Origin: Elymus sibiricus
Lineage: Eukaryota > Streptophyta > Magnoliopsida > Poales > Poaceae
Direction: 5' to 3'
NCBI GenBank assembly: GCA_039707655.1
Contig: CM077676.1
Location: 431,063,379 to 431,127,378 of the forward strand
Length of the DNA: 64,000 bases
Shown: one piece after another, positions 1 through 11,500 of the stretch
Layout: each line of letters opens with the position of its first letter
How positions within the stretch are numbered: the stretch's first letter is position 1
Program-made: the position numbers and the translations under genes
The notes under the pieces: model-generated
What the model was told of the DNA's origin: nothing
Database searches by the model: none
What the model saw: only the letters and a program-made list of their open reading frames with translations

Positions 1-1556
1 ACTTTTAAATCCTTGACCATATCCAGTATATGATCACCAGTACGGTGGTTAGGCTTCTTCCGGTGATCTGCCTCATCTTTGAAATGCTTGCCTTTCTTTC
101 TTAAGGGATGCTTGATCGGAAGAAATCGATGATGTCCCAGGTACACATTCTTTTTACATTTATCCAAATATATACTTTCAGTCTCATCTAAACAGTGCGT
201 GCATGCATTGTATCCCTTGTTTGTCTGTCCTGAAAGGTTACTAAGAGCAGGCCAATCATTGATGGTTACAAACAGCAACGCTCGTAGGTCAAATTCCTGC
301 TGTTTGTGCTCATCCCACACACGTACACCTTTTATATCCCACAACTGTAAAAGTTCTTCAACTAATGGCCTTAGGTACACATCAATGTCGTTGCCGGGTT
401 GCTTAGGGCCTTGGATGAGCACTGGCATCATAATGAACTTCCGCTTCATGCACAACCAAGGAGGAAGGTTATAGATACATAGAGTCACATGCCAGGTGCT
501 ATGATTGCTGCTCTGCTGCCCAAAAGGATTAATGCCATCTGCACTTATACCAAACCATAAGTTCCTTGTGTCAGCTGCAAACTCCGGCCACTTTCTCTCT
601 ATTTTTCTCCACTGCGACCCATCAGCGGGTACTCTCAACATCCCGTCTTTCTTACGGTCTTCTTTGTGCCATCGCAACAACTTGGCATGCTCTTTGTTTT
701 GGAACAAACGTTTCAACCGTGGTATTATAGGAGCATACCACATCACCTTGGCAGGAACCCTCTTCCCGGGGCGCTCGCCCTCAACATCACCAGGGTCATC
801 GCGGCTGATCTTATAGCGCAATGCACCGCATACCGGGCATGCATTCAAATTCTCGTACTCCTCACCGCGGTAGAGGATGCAGTCATTAGGGCATGCATGT
901 ATCTTCTGCACCTCTAATCCTAGAGGGCAGACAACCTTCTTTGCTTCATACGTACTGTCGGGCAATTCATTGTCCTTTGGAAGCATCTTCTTTAACATTT
1001 TCAGCAACTTTTCAAATCCCTTGTCAGATACACCATTCTCTGCCTTCCATTGCAGCAATTCCAGTGTGGTACCCAGCTTTTTCTTGTCATCTTCGCAATT
1101 TGGGTACAACAATTTTTTGTGATCCTCTAACATGCGCTGCAACTTCAACTTCTCCTTTTCACTTGCGCGGTTTCTCTTTGCATCAGCAATGGCCCGACCA
1201 AGATCATCAGCGGGCTCATCTGATGCCTCTTATTCAGCTTCTTCCCCCATTGTAGTACCATCGTATTCAGGGAACCTAGGATAGTTGTCATCATCCTCTT
1301 CTTCTTCATTCTCTTCCATTATAACCCCTCTTTCTCCGTGCTTGGTCCAACAGTTATAGCCGGACATGAAACCGGACTGAAGCAGGTGGCTGTGAAGGAC
1401 TTTTGAGGTAGAGTAATTCCTATCATTCTTACAGACACCACATGGACAACACATAAAACCTTTCCGCTTGTTTGCCTCAGCCGCACGCAGAAAACTATGC
1501 ACGCCATTAATGAACTGGGGAGAGCGTCGGTCATCGTACATCCATTGCCGGCTCAT
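1..1556 (-). pseudogene. TNP2-like CACTA transposase, N-terminal part, one in-frame stop, cut by window edge
   Basis: The ATG at 1554-1556 begins MSRQWMYDDRRSP, the start of the plant transposase-associated domain, with Cys pairs in CCPCGVCKN near residue 35. An acidic EENEEEEDDD linker follows. The same frame then runs to base 1 through the TNP2/DUF4218-type region: an NACPVCGALRY zinc motif, then WHVTLCIYNLPPWLCMKRKF, an NDWPALSNLSGQ stretch and NACTHCLDET. One TAA at 1230-1232 interrupts an otherwise open frame. Possible explanations are a nonsense mutation or a skipped exon segment. TNP2 proteins bind subterminal repeats and catalyse excision in the nucleus. The catalytic core would lie left of the window. 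Confidence 0.85.
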
Positions 1557-1647
1557 CTTCATTACACAATATCGAAAAGACCAAATTAATACAATTTCAT
1601 GCATAAAGTTCATACACACTTATTCTCATAAAACAACATACAACTAT

Positions 1648-2091
1648 CTAGCTAAAGTATTTAAATGCAACAACAAATGCGATCAAAATCGCAACTAAGG
1701 TAATAATTAATCCAACAGCATAATGATACCAAGCCTCTTTATTAACGGCATATTTTCTATTCTTTCTAATCTTCAAGCGCATTGCATCCATCTTGATCTT
1801 GTGATCATCGACGACATCGGCAAGATACAACTCCAATTTCATCTTCTCTTCTTCAATTCTTTTCAATTTTTCTTTCAAATACTCGTTTTGTTTTTCAACT
1901 AAATTTAACTTCTCGACAAGAGGGTCGGTTGCAATTTCAGGTTCACATACCTCCTAGATAAAAATATCTATGTCAACTTGATGGGCATAATTGTCATAAA
2001 CACAAAATGCAACAAATAGTTATAAAAGATAATATACCACATCCGAATCATAAACCGGACGAGGGCCGACGGGGACGGATATCAAAACCAT
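1648..2091 (-). CDS. Small coiled-coil plus membrane-anchor protein encoded in the CACTA element
   Basis: A continuous frame at 1953-1648 encodes a Lys/Glu-rich helix (EKLNLVEKQNEYLKEKLKR) with heptad-like spacing, a basic stretch (MRLKIRKNRKYAVNK) and one hydrophobic segment of about 20 residues (YAVGLIITLVAILIAFVVAF) before the stop. The reading frame opens right after ATCTAG, a plausible 3' splice site at 1954. A candidate first exon at 2091-2038 starts with ATG (MVLISVPVGPRPVYDSDV) and ends at GTG|GTATAT. Joined, this gives about 119 residues with one C-terminal transmembrane helix. It lies between the element end and the transposase, in the same orientation. Similar proteins recur in grass CACTA elements from memory; no function is known to me. 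The splice model is inferred. Confidence 0.55.
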
Positions 2092-2591
2092 GGCACTATG
2101 TATAACAAACAATCATACAAGTAAGAAAATTATACAACTAACTATCTAAATCATACAAATAAGATCTTTTTTTTACAAAAAGGATAAGAACAAGAGGCTC
2201 ACCAAGGTGGTGCCGGCGACGGGACGTTGCGGGTGATCGACGGCGGTGAGGATGTGGACGGGAAGGCACTAAGTAAACCACACCTACACATATGCAAACT
2301 AAGAAGTTAATTGAGCTCAAATTGCATATAAATCAAATAAACTCCCAGATAATTACTCCCAAACTAAAACCCACAAATCACTATACTTAGAGCATGAAAC
2401 GAGCTAAACTAGCAATGATAGATGAAAGGATAAAGTTGCTAACCTTTTAGAACCCTTGAATAGATGGGGTGCCTCCAATCTTGACAAATCTTGGCAACAA
2501 TGGAGGATGAGCTCGAGCTAGGGGAAGGAAACAGAGAGGAGAGAAATGAGAGCTTGGGCTCGGGTTGGACGAAGCATCTATATATAGGGAG

Positions 2592-2856
2592 ATCTTTAGT
2601 CCCGGTTGGTTATACAAACCGGGACTAAAGGTCCATCTCTAGTCCCGGTTGGTGATACCAACCGGGACTAAAGGTGCTCGCAGGGGCCCCAGCCTGCCGC
2701 CACCGGGACTAGAGGTCCCAATTGAACCGGGACTAAAGGGGGCCGTGCCCCCGTCCACTCCTAGCCGTTGGAACCGGGACTAATGATCACATTAGTCCCG
2801 GGCCCAAACCCGGCCGGGACTAATGCTCCGGATCAAAGGTAGGTTTTCTACTAGTG
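2592..2856. repeat. CACTA subterminal inverted repeats and terminus
   Basis: Several copies of TAGTCCCGGTT and its complement AACCGGGACTA occur in opposing pairs, for example either side of GGTTATACAA near 2600 and GGTGATACC near 2650. They are followed by further CCGGGACTAA units and the terminal CACTAG at 2856. Such subterminal motifs are the binding sites for the CACTA accessory protein in the En/Spm family. The paired arms could fold into hairpins. Confidence 0.85.
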
Positions 2857-2992
2857 TATACCTCTTGCCTGATAAATATTGTTTATGGGGCTTGATGGTT
2901 CTTCTCTGTTGAGATGGCAACTAGGACCTTGCATGAAGTACCCTATATTTTGCTCACTGGATCTTGTATTTTTTATGCTCCGTTTACTTTAG

Positions 2993-3657
2993 TCTGATGT
3001 CAAAGTTGGAGCGGATTCATGGGAGGGTTATTTCGATAAAATTTCTCTGGAAGAGAGGAGCAAATTTGATGAAGAAACACTTTACAACTTGGATGGAATC
3101 AAGGGGAAGAAGCAGTACTCCAAAAAACCAGATGGATTCAGCAACGAATATATAGTTGTACAATAACTTTGACAACTGTACATTTCCAGAAAAATGGCCT
3201 TCTAGCTATGCGACCTGCTTATTGATTTGGACATGTTGGTGAAGATAATTCTTTTCGTAGCCTGATATTCTCTTGTTACAAATGCGAAGTTGCACGTTTG
3301 CAGATAATGACTTGTGTGATGATTAACAATTTCAGGTAACCATCCTAATGGCTGCTGATGGAGCACTGAAGTTCCCTGAAATCAAAAGACCCGCTGATCT
3401 GGTAGCAGTTCTGGAAAAACTTAACTCCATACCTACAAGAGAAATCCAGGTATATGGAGCATCTTTCCTACTATTCCATAATTCATAACTGCTTCCAGAT
3501 GTAATTTCATCTGACATCACTGATAATTAATTCCTACTTGTTCTTGCTATCTCAGGGCATTAATGTTTTATGGACTCCTCAAGAAGAGAATGACGTTCTT
3601 TCTCAAGATAGGCTTCTTACGGATTATCCCAATCTGAAGCCCCTGAGTGATTACTAG
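2993..3657 (+). CDS. DUF1517 family protein (FLAP1-like), last three exons
   Basis: Three exons are visible, all in phase 0. Exon 2993-3154 (after TTTACTTTAG) reads SDVKVGADSWEGYFDKIS and ends GFSNEYI. Exon 3336-3449 (after AATTTCAG) begins VTILMAADGALKFPEIKR. Exon 3556-3657 (after ATCTCAG) reads GINVLWTPQEENDVLSQDR and ends YPNLKPLSDY with TAG. The stretches SNEYI, VTILMAADG and LWTPQEEND match my memory of the C-terminus of plant DUF1517 proteins, including Arabidopsis FLAP1, a chloroplast membrane protein linked to fluctuating-light acclimation. About 125 residues are present, the C-terminal half or less. The CACTA end lies 136 bp upstream of the first visible exon, inside what should be an intron, so 5' exons are either left of the window or lost. 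No stop or frameshift is seen in the visible exons. Family assignment is from memory, not a search. Confidence 0.75.
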
Positions 3658-4552
3658 GATGACGTTCCCCTCATGTTCTTAGATGACCTGGTCATTTTAA
3701 GTGCTATGTCTATAGGTACAATCATTTCAAGTATACTGTAAGTTCCAATCGCAGCAATTATGATGAGGCCTAAACTCTAGTTTTGATTGCGCACAGGTAT
3801 ATTTTCATTTTTTTCGCTTAGGATATGTGGCGCTAGTCATCAATGAACTTGCAAAAAGATTGAGTACATCGTACCTTCCTAATTCAAATTACTTGTAAAA
3901 TTATCTTCATGAAACCACTAATTTTTTTCATGCAGGAACACTGTAAGTAATGCACATGTGCATTAATTAAATATAAAGAAGAAACAAATTATTGCAACTC
4001 CCTGGTTTGCATGGTCCCTAAACTATCATGGTTTTCTCACCTTTCGCCTATCTCCATATATTGCACTGAGATATTGAGATGGGAGTTAGCCCTCTCCATT
4101 AAAATTCTGTGGTTGAACTATTCCGATATTTCTAATCAGCCATTGTCAACATTTCTGATTACTATGTCAAAATGTAGATCTTACATATTTAGCATAACAT
4201 ACATAAATTATGCTGAATTAGTATGCGGTTAGCCACAACGTTATCACATTTAATGGAGAAGTGACAAAAATCATCATGACAAGTGCCTTTATAGTACTAT
4301 AGCATGTACATTATACATGTGATGCACCATTTTTCTCACTACATTAGTGCCCATCTCAGCATTCATATTTGAGCCGTCAACATCCACCGTAGGAACGCCC
4401 ATATTAGACTAACAGACAAAGGGAACTTAGTGGCAATGTTCCAGTAGTTTAAGGATCATGGCAAAGTTGTAAGTGTGGGGTGCTCCAATGCAATTTTATT
4501 AGCAATTCTACTCCATAGAAAGTTGCCCAACAAATTGTACGATAAGTGGATA
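3658..4552. other. 3' flank and intergenic DNA, no gene recognised
   Basis: This AT-rich stretch follows the DUF1517 stop. It presumably holds the 3' UTR of that gene. No open frame with family features, no RNA gene and no complete transposon ends were recognised. Confidence 0.5.
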
Positions 4553-4672
4553 ACTCACCAAACGGCATCATTTTCCACCTCTGATTCTGTCAGCTCAACT
4601 GGAACAAGACGCCAGGTGTCCCGTCGCGCCCAGCCAAATTCAGGCACACTCTCCGCCACATGAGTAAATGGC
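4553..4672 (-). pseudogene. Decayed last-exon fragment of an EUL/R40-type lectin gene
   Basis: On the minus strand this stretch aligns by eye with the last exon of the lectin gene at 31285-32501. Shared blocks are GCGGAGAGTGTGCC (intact gene GCGGCAGAGGGCGTGCC), a GACGGGAC..C core, CTTGTTCCAG, and AATCAGAGGTGGAAAATGA, which reads NQRWKM as in NQKWKM of the intact copy. Small indels break the reading frame in the middle. No other exons of a lectin gene are visible nearby, so it is a relic of a paralogue. About 40 bp further right the flank is broken by the gypsy insertion at 4713. Confidence 0.7.
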
Positions 4673-4712
4673 ACTACCGGTCTGAGAAGTTGCTCTGCGG
4701 GTGCACTTAAGT

Positions 4713-7700
4713 TGTGACGCCCCTGCTCGACACGTGCACTAATCATACACGCAAACGTGCACGCTCGAGATCAGAGACTCACGGGAAGATATCACAACAC
4801 AACTCTAAACTCAAATTTAAACATAAATCATCATATTACAAACCAGGGGTCACGAGGACCCGAATACATAAGTCATACAAACCATAATATCTGAGTACAG
4901 ACATAGTTAGTCAAGTTTTGCCTTAAGAAGGCTAGCACAAACAACGGCATGATCGAAGAGGCGCAGGCCTCCTGCCTGGGAGCCTCCGAACTACTCCTGG
5001 TCGGCTGGCTCAACCCAGTAGTAGTGACCTCCGGGGCTCTCCTGGTAGTAGCAGTCTGTGGTGGCGTCTGGCTCCTGGGCTCCATCATCTGGTCGCAATT
5101 ATCGGGTATGGGGGAAAAGAATAGCAGAGCAACCATGAGTACTCATCCAAAGTACTCGCAAGACTGACATCAGAACTATGCTAAATGCATTGTATCAAAG
5201 GAATGGGGCTATATCTGTGGACTGTACTGCAGAATGTTGGAATAAAGGGGGAGAGGCCTAGCCTATCGAAGACTAGCATCTTGAAGCAATCTTGCAGCAT
5301 CAGAAGAGAATAGAGCAAGATAATATATAGCAAACATAGTTTAGTAACTCCCTGAGATCCTTCCTCGACTAATCTGCGAGAAAGTGTTCCCGAGAGTAGT
5401 AGTAGCAGTTTAATAATGTGACAGTATTCATTTATAGTTGTAGCAGATCGAGATACAACTCTGAGCGTCCTGTTAGCGTGGACACGGCTATTCGAATAGA
5501 TAACTTCCCTGCAGGGGTGCACTACTGTTACCCAACACGCTCGATCACATCTGGCCGGACACACTTGCTGGGTAATGCCCGGCCTCGGGTGATCAACACG
5601 AAGCAGCGTCCTACCTAAGCTCAGCAGAGAGGTCAGCACGCCGGTGTAAATCCTAAGCACGAAGGGGTCTTGGGCCATCGCCCTCCGCACTCCTGCACGT
5701 TGCGAGACTGGCCGGGGCCCAAGCGCGACACTGTATACACAAGTGACGTAACCAGCCCTCCCCAACAATCAGGCCGCATCTCTGAGCTGTGACATCTGAA
5801 TAGCTTTCGGGACAAACGTACGACGCAGAGGGCCGCATTAAACCATTATCCTACGTGGTGGTAGTGCGTATAGGCACGTAGCCAACTCAGATCAAATACC
5901 TAAATCCGTTAAGCACGTTTAGTAACTCGCAGAGGCGAACAGGGTTCCTGTCGCTTCGACTTGGTAAGACATGTCGCGCGGGTGCTCTTGGAGCCGACCC
6001 GTCTTTAGTGGTATGTCTCGCGGGCACCCTTGGGGCCAGCCCGACTTTAACAGTTTAAGTATTGTAGTATGTAAATGTTTCCCGTGATCATCACCCAGTG
6101 TGATCACGGCCCGGTAACAAGCATGGCATACGGACAAGGGTGACGGGTCACCGATGAAGCAGTAGCACAGCTAACTAAGCATTGTGGGACAACAGGTGGA
6201 GTATCAATAGAGACTACAAAATCAGGCTATGCATCGGAATAGGTGCTATCGGAACAGTAGCAGGGGCAATTCTAATGCAAGAATAAGAGAGAAGGAGTGG
6301 GCGATATCGAGATGATCAAGGGGGTTTTGCTTGCCTGGAAGCTCTGCTGAAGGGGACTGGTCGTCGTACACGGCAGCGTCGTCGGCAATCTCAGGGGCTA
6401 TCGGGAGAGAAGGGGGGAGAAGAAACAATAAATACATGACCAAAATGCAACAACGATGCATGACATGCCTAAATGATATGCAGAGGTACTTTACTTGCTA
6501 TCTAAATGATTTAGTTAATTTAGGAATTTAATTGGATTTATTTTATTAAGGTTGTGCACTATTCATATACCGGATACGGGCAAAATGTCCCATGTTCAGT
6601 ATGTTAGAGGGGTGTGGTAGGCATGTGGATAGGTTATTCAGATTCTACACATTTTTCTGATCATTTTACATATATAAATTATTTTCATCCGAGTTACGGT
6701 TTAAAACATATGAATTTTCTAAGTTTTAAACATTTTCTGGATTTTTGAATTTATTTAAATTAGAATTATCCGAAACAGTATTTGTGACGTCATCATGACG
6801 TAGGGGTGACGCCAGCAGTCAACAGTCTCACTGACCAGTCAAATCTGACAGGTGGGACCCATCTGTCATAGGCTGTTTATTCTAATCAGAGTTTATTTAA
6901 TCTAATTATAATAATTAGCAGGTGGGCCCCTTAGTCAGTGACTAATTATCTAATTAATTTAATTAACGAATTAATTAACATTTTATTTATTTCTAAAAAC
7001 GTTTTAATTTGCGGGGCCCGCATGTCAGTGGGCCATCGGCGCCACGTCAACTGCTGACCGGGGTCAACGGACCCACTGGGGCCCGCGGTTAGTGGCACCG
7101 AGGCGGGACCCAGCCGGCCACGTCGGCGACGGCTACCGGAGCTCTCCGGCGTGCTCGCACGACGGCGAGCAACTCCGGCGAGCCCGGGTTTCGTCTACGG
7201 TGCATCTTTTAGGGCGTTTCTTGCGGTGTTCGAACGAGTGGAGTAGCGCGCGTCGATCTAGCCTATCGGCGCTGGCTGCGGTGGTCGGAGTGGAGCGCTA
7301 CGACGACGACGGCGGACGGCGGCGTTCGGACGAAGTCGGGAACGGCGATGCAGTGAGCTAGCGAGCAGGCAAAGCAGCTAGGGAGGCTCTACGCGAGCTC
7401 ACGAACTCGATGGACAGCAGGGCGCGAGCGTTTGGTCGCCGGAGCACACCTGGCGACGAGCTCAGGCGGAGGCGCGTTCGGGTGCCGGTGGAATCGAACG
7501 GCAGAGGACGGCCGAGAAGGGGAGAGGAGAGGGGAGAGAAGGCGGTGCTCACAGGGAGCCTGCAGAGGTGCGTAATAGGCTCGGGGAAGGCTCGTGGTGG
7601 CCGGCGACGGCGATGATCGGCGGCGGCGATCCGAGGAAGGAGGAGAAGGTGGCGGCGTCGTTGGAGCTTCCCGGCTCCAATGACTGGGTCCAGGCAGTGT

Positions 7701-8511
7701 AGCGGACGGAGGCGGTGCTCTACGCCATCTCGGCGACGGGTGGGGAGGCCGGTAGCTGCGGGATCAACGGCGGCGACGGCGGGCGTCTTCGGGTGAGAGA
7801 GAGAGAGAGCGCACGGGTGAGGGGGGAAAAGATCAGGGGCCGGCTAGGGTTCCAGGGGGGCGGTCTTATCCGCCTCGATCCCCTGTAGCGACGCGGGCGA
7901 AGGAGAGGGTGCGGCGGCGGCTAGCCGACGAGCTCGCGGTCGGGCGCCCGGGCGACCGCGGGGATGAGCAGTGCGAGGAGGGAGGCGACCGAGCGAGGTG
8001 GGCTGGGCCGGCTAGCTGACTAGAGCCCAGCCGCTGCGGCCCTTTTCTATTTCTTCTTTTCTTCCTCTGTTTTCCTTTTTAGCTTTTGTTTAGTAAATAG
8101 TTTAGCCCTAATTTTAGTTTTGTAAAAGATGTGACTTAGTCCAATAATTAGTATGCAATATTTGCTAACACCAGAAATTTGTTTGGAGGTGATATAATTT
8201 CATATGACTTTTAAGTAAATAAGAAGGTATTAATAGTTGCTGAATTGGTTCTGTTTTAGGATGAAATGGTCATTTAACTAATTAAATAAATGTTGATTAC
8301 ATTTTTATAAATGCCTCTAGATTATTTGCAATATTATGAACATTTTAGTTTTCACATTTGAACAACTTTCATTTTCACTTTATATTTAAATTTCAATTTG
8401 ATTTGGATTTTGATATGAGATATGATGCAAATGATTGATCAAGCACTGTTAATCATGATGACATGGCATTATCAACAGGGGTTACTGTAGCTATTACATG
8501 GGGATGTTACA
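4713..8511 (-). repeat. 3' LTR of the long gypsy element
   Basis: This 3799 bp repeat matches 14333-20257 base for base over most of its length, apart from scattered substitutions and the 2.1 kb solo LTR nested in the other copy. It contains a GC-rich block near 7000-8030, an AGAGAGAGAG run near 7797 and an AT-rich end. Short open frames inside it look like chance frames; I see no protein family in them. At 7601-7605 it preserves the GCCGG site still empty of the copia insertion. Confidence 0.93.
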
Positions 8512-8524
8512 ATTCTCCTCCTCT
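8512..8524 (-). other. Polypurine tract of the long gypsy element
   Basis: On the minus strand AGAGGAGGAGAAT sits directly before the TGTAACATC start of the 3' LTR. This is the expected place for the plus-strand primer. Confidence 0.8.
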
Positions 8525-8547
8525 AATAGAAATTCTCATCCCGAGAA

Positions 8548-11500
8548 TTAAGAGGTAGGCTGAAAGAGAGAGGGGTATTCTTCACGAAGACGATCTTCGC
8601 GTTCCCAAGTGACTTCATCTTCAGAATGATTCGACCACTGAACTTTAAGGAACTTGGTTGCCTTCTGTCGGGTCCGACGTTCAGCTTGATCAAGAATGCG
8701 GATCGGATACTCTTGATAAGAAAGATCCTCTTGCAATTCAAGTACTTCATGATCCACTGCTCGGATAGGATCCTTGAAGCAGCGACGGAGTTGCGACACA
8801 TGGAAGACATCATGCACTTGAGAAAGGTTCGGCGGCAATTCCAACTGATATGCCACTTCTCCTCGACGGGCGAGAATACGAAACGGGCCAATGTAGCGAG
8901 GAGCTAACTTGCCCTTGATCCCGAAACGGTGAGTGCCTTTCATCGGGGTGACGCGAAGGTAGGCTTGCTCGCCAGGTTGATAGACCATTACCTGGTGCTT
9001 ACGGTCATAGTTGCTCTTCTGGCGGGACTGAGCAGTTTTCAAATGTTCACGGACAATGCGGACTTGTTCCTCAGCTTGCTGAATAATGTCCGGTCCAACG
9101 AGTGAACGTTCCCCAGTTTCTGACCAATTCAGAGGGGTTCGACACTTACGTCCATAAAGAACTTTAAACGGTGCCATCTTCAGACTAGCTTGATAGCTAT
9201 TGTTGTAAGAGAACTCGGCATACGGGAGAGATTCTTCCCATTTCTTACCGAATGAGATGACACAAGCTCGAAGCATATCTTCAAGCACTTGATTGACTCT
9301 TTCAACTTGTCCCTGGGACTGGGGGTGAAATGCGGTGCTGAAGGACATATGAGTTCCCATAGTTTCCTGGAAACTGTTCCAAAATCTTGAGGTGAAGAGG
9401 CTGCCACGGTCTGAGCTGATCTCCAACGGAACTCCGTGGAGTGACCCGATTCTGGAAACATACAAGTCTGCTAACTGACTAGCAGTGATTGTCTCCTTGA
9501 CTGGCAGAAAGTGAGCAACCTTAGAGAATCGGTCAATGACGACAAAAATAGCATCATGACCCTTCTGTGATCTGGGAAATCCAGTAATAAAGTCCATTTC
9601 CACTTTGTCCCATTTCCATTCAGGAATTTCAAGGGGTTGCAAAAGTCCAGCAGGCCTTTGATGTTCTGCCTTGATGCGACGGCAAACATCACACTCAGCA
9701 ACATAACGAGCAATATCATGCTTCATATCAGGCAACCAGTACCATTGACGAATGTCTTGGTACATCTTGGTGCTACCGGGGTGAATCGAAAGAGGCGTAT
9801 CATGTGCTTCTTTCATGACATTCGAATGAGAGTCCAGATTATGCTTTCTGGGGACCACTAGGCGGCCTTTGAAGAACAAGGCACCATCATTACCAACATG
9901 GTAGAAGGAAGAATTTCCCTTGGAGAGGAACTTCTTAATCTTCTCGACTTCAGAGTCGTATTTCTGTCTCGTCTTGATGTTGCACTCGAGGTCTGGTTCA
10001 ACCACCAGGGTATTGAGATAACCCTGAGGAACAATATGAAGGTTCAACTTGCGAAGCTCTTCATAAAGAAGGGGTTGTGCTTCCTGAACCATGATGTTGT
10101 TGCAATACGACTTGTGACTGAAGGCATCGGCCATTACATTAGCCTTGCCAGGGGTATAAGAGATATCCATGTCATAATCAGCTATTGTCTCGAGCCATCT
10201 TTGTTGACGAAGGTTCAAATCTGGTTGAGTATACAGATACTTCAGACTTTGATGGTCCGTGTATATCTCGCAACGATTACCAAGAAGGTAATGTCACCAC
10301 AGCTTCAGAGCATAAATAACTGCTGCTAACTCGAGATCATGCGTTGGGTACTTATCTTCGTGAGGACGCAACTGACGAGAGCCATAAGCAATCACTTTGC
10401 GCTCTTGCATTAGGACACAGCCTAATCCCTGACGGGATGCGTCGCAATATATGACAAAGTCCTTGCGAGAATCTGGAAAAGCAAGCACTGGGGCAGATGT
10501 CAACTTGTCCTTGAGTGTTTGGAAACTATCCTGACATTTTTCTGTCCACTCAAACTTAACGCCTTTGTGAAGCAGATCAGTCAGTGGTTTAGCAATCTTG
10601 GAGAAGTTCTCGATGAAGCGGCGGCAATAGCTAGCAAGACCGAGAAAACTTCTGACTTGCTTTACATTCTTTGGGGGAGTCCAGTCAAGACTAGCCTGAA
10701 CTCGTTCTGGGTTAACGGCAATGCCATCTTTGGAAATCACGTGACCAAGATAGGTCACCTCAAATAACCAGAATTCACACTTGGAGAATTTGGCATACAG
10801 TTGATGTTCTCGTAGTCTCTCCAATACAAGCCGAAGATGTTCGGCGTGTTCTTCTTCATTCTTGGAAAATATAAGGATATCATAAACCACGACGAACTTG
10901 TCGAGGTAGTCCATGAAGATATAGTTCATCAACCGAGAGAAGGTTGCTGGAGCATTAGTCAATCCGAAGGACATGACGGTGTACTGATATGATCCATACC
11001 GAGTAACGAAAGCGGTCTTCGGAATATCCTCTTTTCGAACTCGGATCTGATGATAACCCAACCTTAAGTCGAGTTTAGAGAACACAGAGGATCCAGCAAG
11101 CTGATCATAAAGATCATTGATCCGGGGAAGTGGGTACTTGTTCTGGATTGTAGCTTGGTTAATAGGCCGATAATCCTGGACCAATCGGTTTGTTCCATCC
11201 TTCTTCTTAACAAAGAGAGAAGGCGCTCCCCAAGCAAAAGAACTGGGGCGGATGAAACCCTTTTTCAGTGACTTGTCGATTTCCTCCTTAAGTTCGAGAA
11301 GTTCATGCGGAGGCATCTTGTATGGGTGTTTAGCAATAGGGGTAGTGCCTGGTTTCAAGTCGATGACGAACTCGACTGCTCTAACAGGGGGTATTCCTGG
11401 AAGTTCTTCTGGAAAGACCTCCGGAAAATCGCGAACAACTGGAATGTTCTCAATTCCCTCAAGAGGTGAAGCGTTCAATGCATTCAGAGCATATATCTGG

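Larger units (their letters stand above)
1..2856 (-). mobile_element. CACTA (En/Spm) DNA transposon, 5' part, continuing past the left edge
   Basis: On the minus strand the element opens at 2856 with CACTAGTAGAAAACC, the diagnostic CACTA terminus. Next come GC-rich subterminal repeats, then a small two-exon ORF and a TNP2-type transposase reading toward the left edge. The base triplet TAT at 2857-2859 would be one copy of the usual 3 bp target duplication; the partner lies outside the window. The terminus resembles the Caspar-type ends common in Triticeae, from memory of the family. It was inserted in antisense just upstream of exons of a DUF1517 gene. Confidence 0.9.

Noticed and set aside
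5418..5768. 195-codon minus frame in the gypsy LTR
   Set aside because: The corresponding frame in the sister LTR is interrupted and the composition is unstructured; chance frame.
7092..7616. Arg-rich open frames in the gypsy LTR GC-rich block
   Set aside because: They recur in the other LTR with altered ends, have no family motifs and follow from high GC content.
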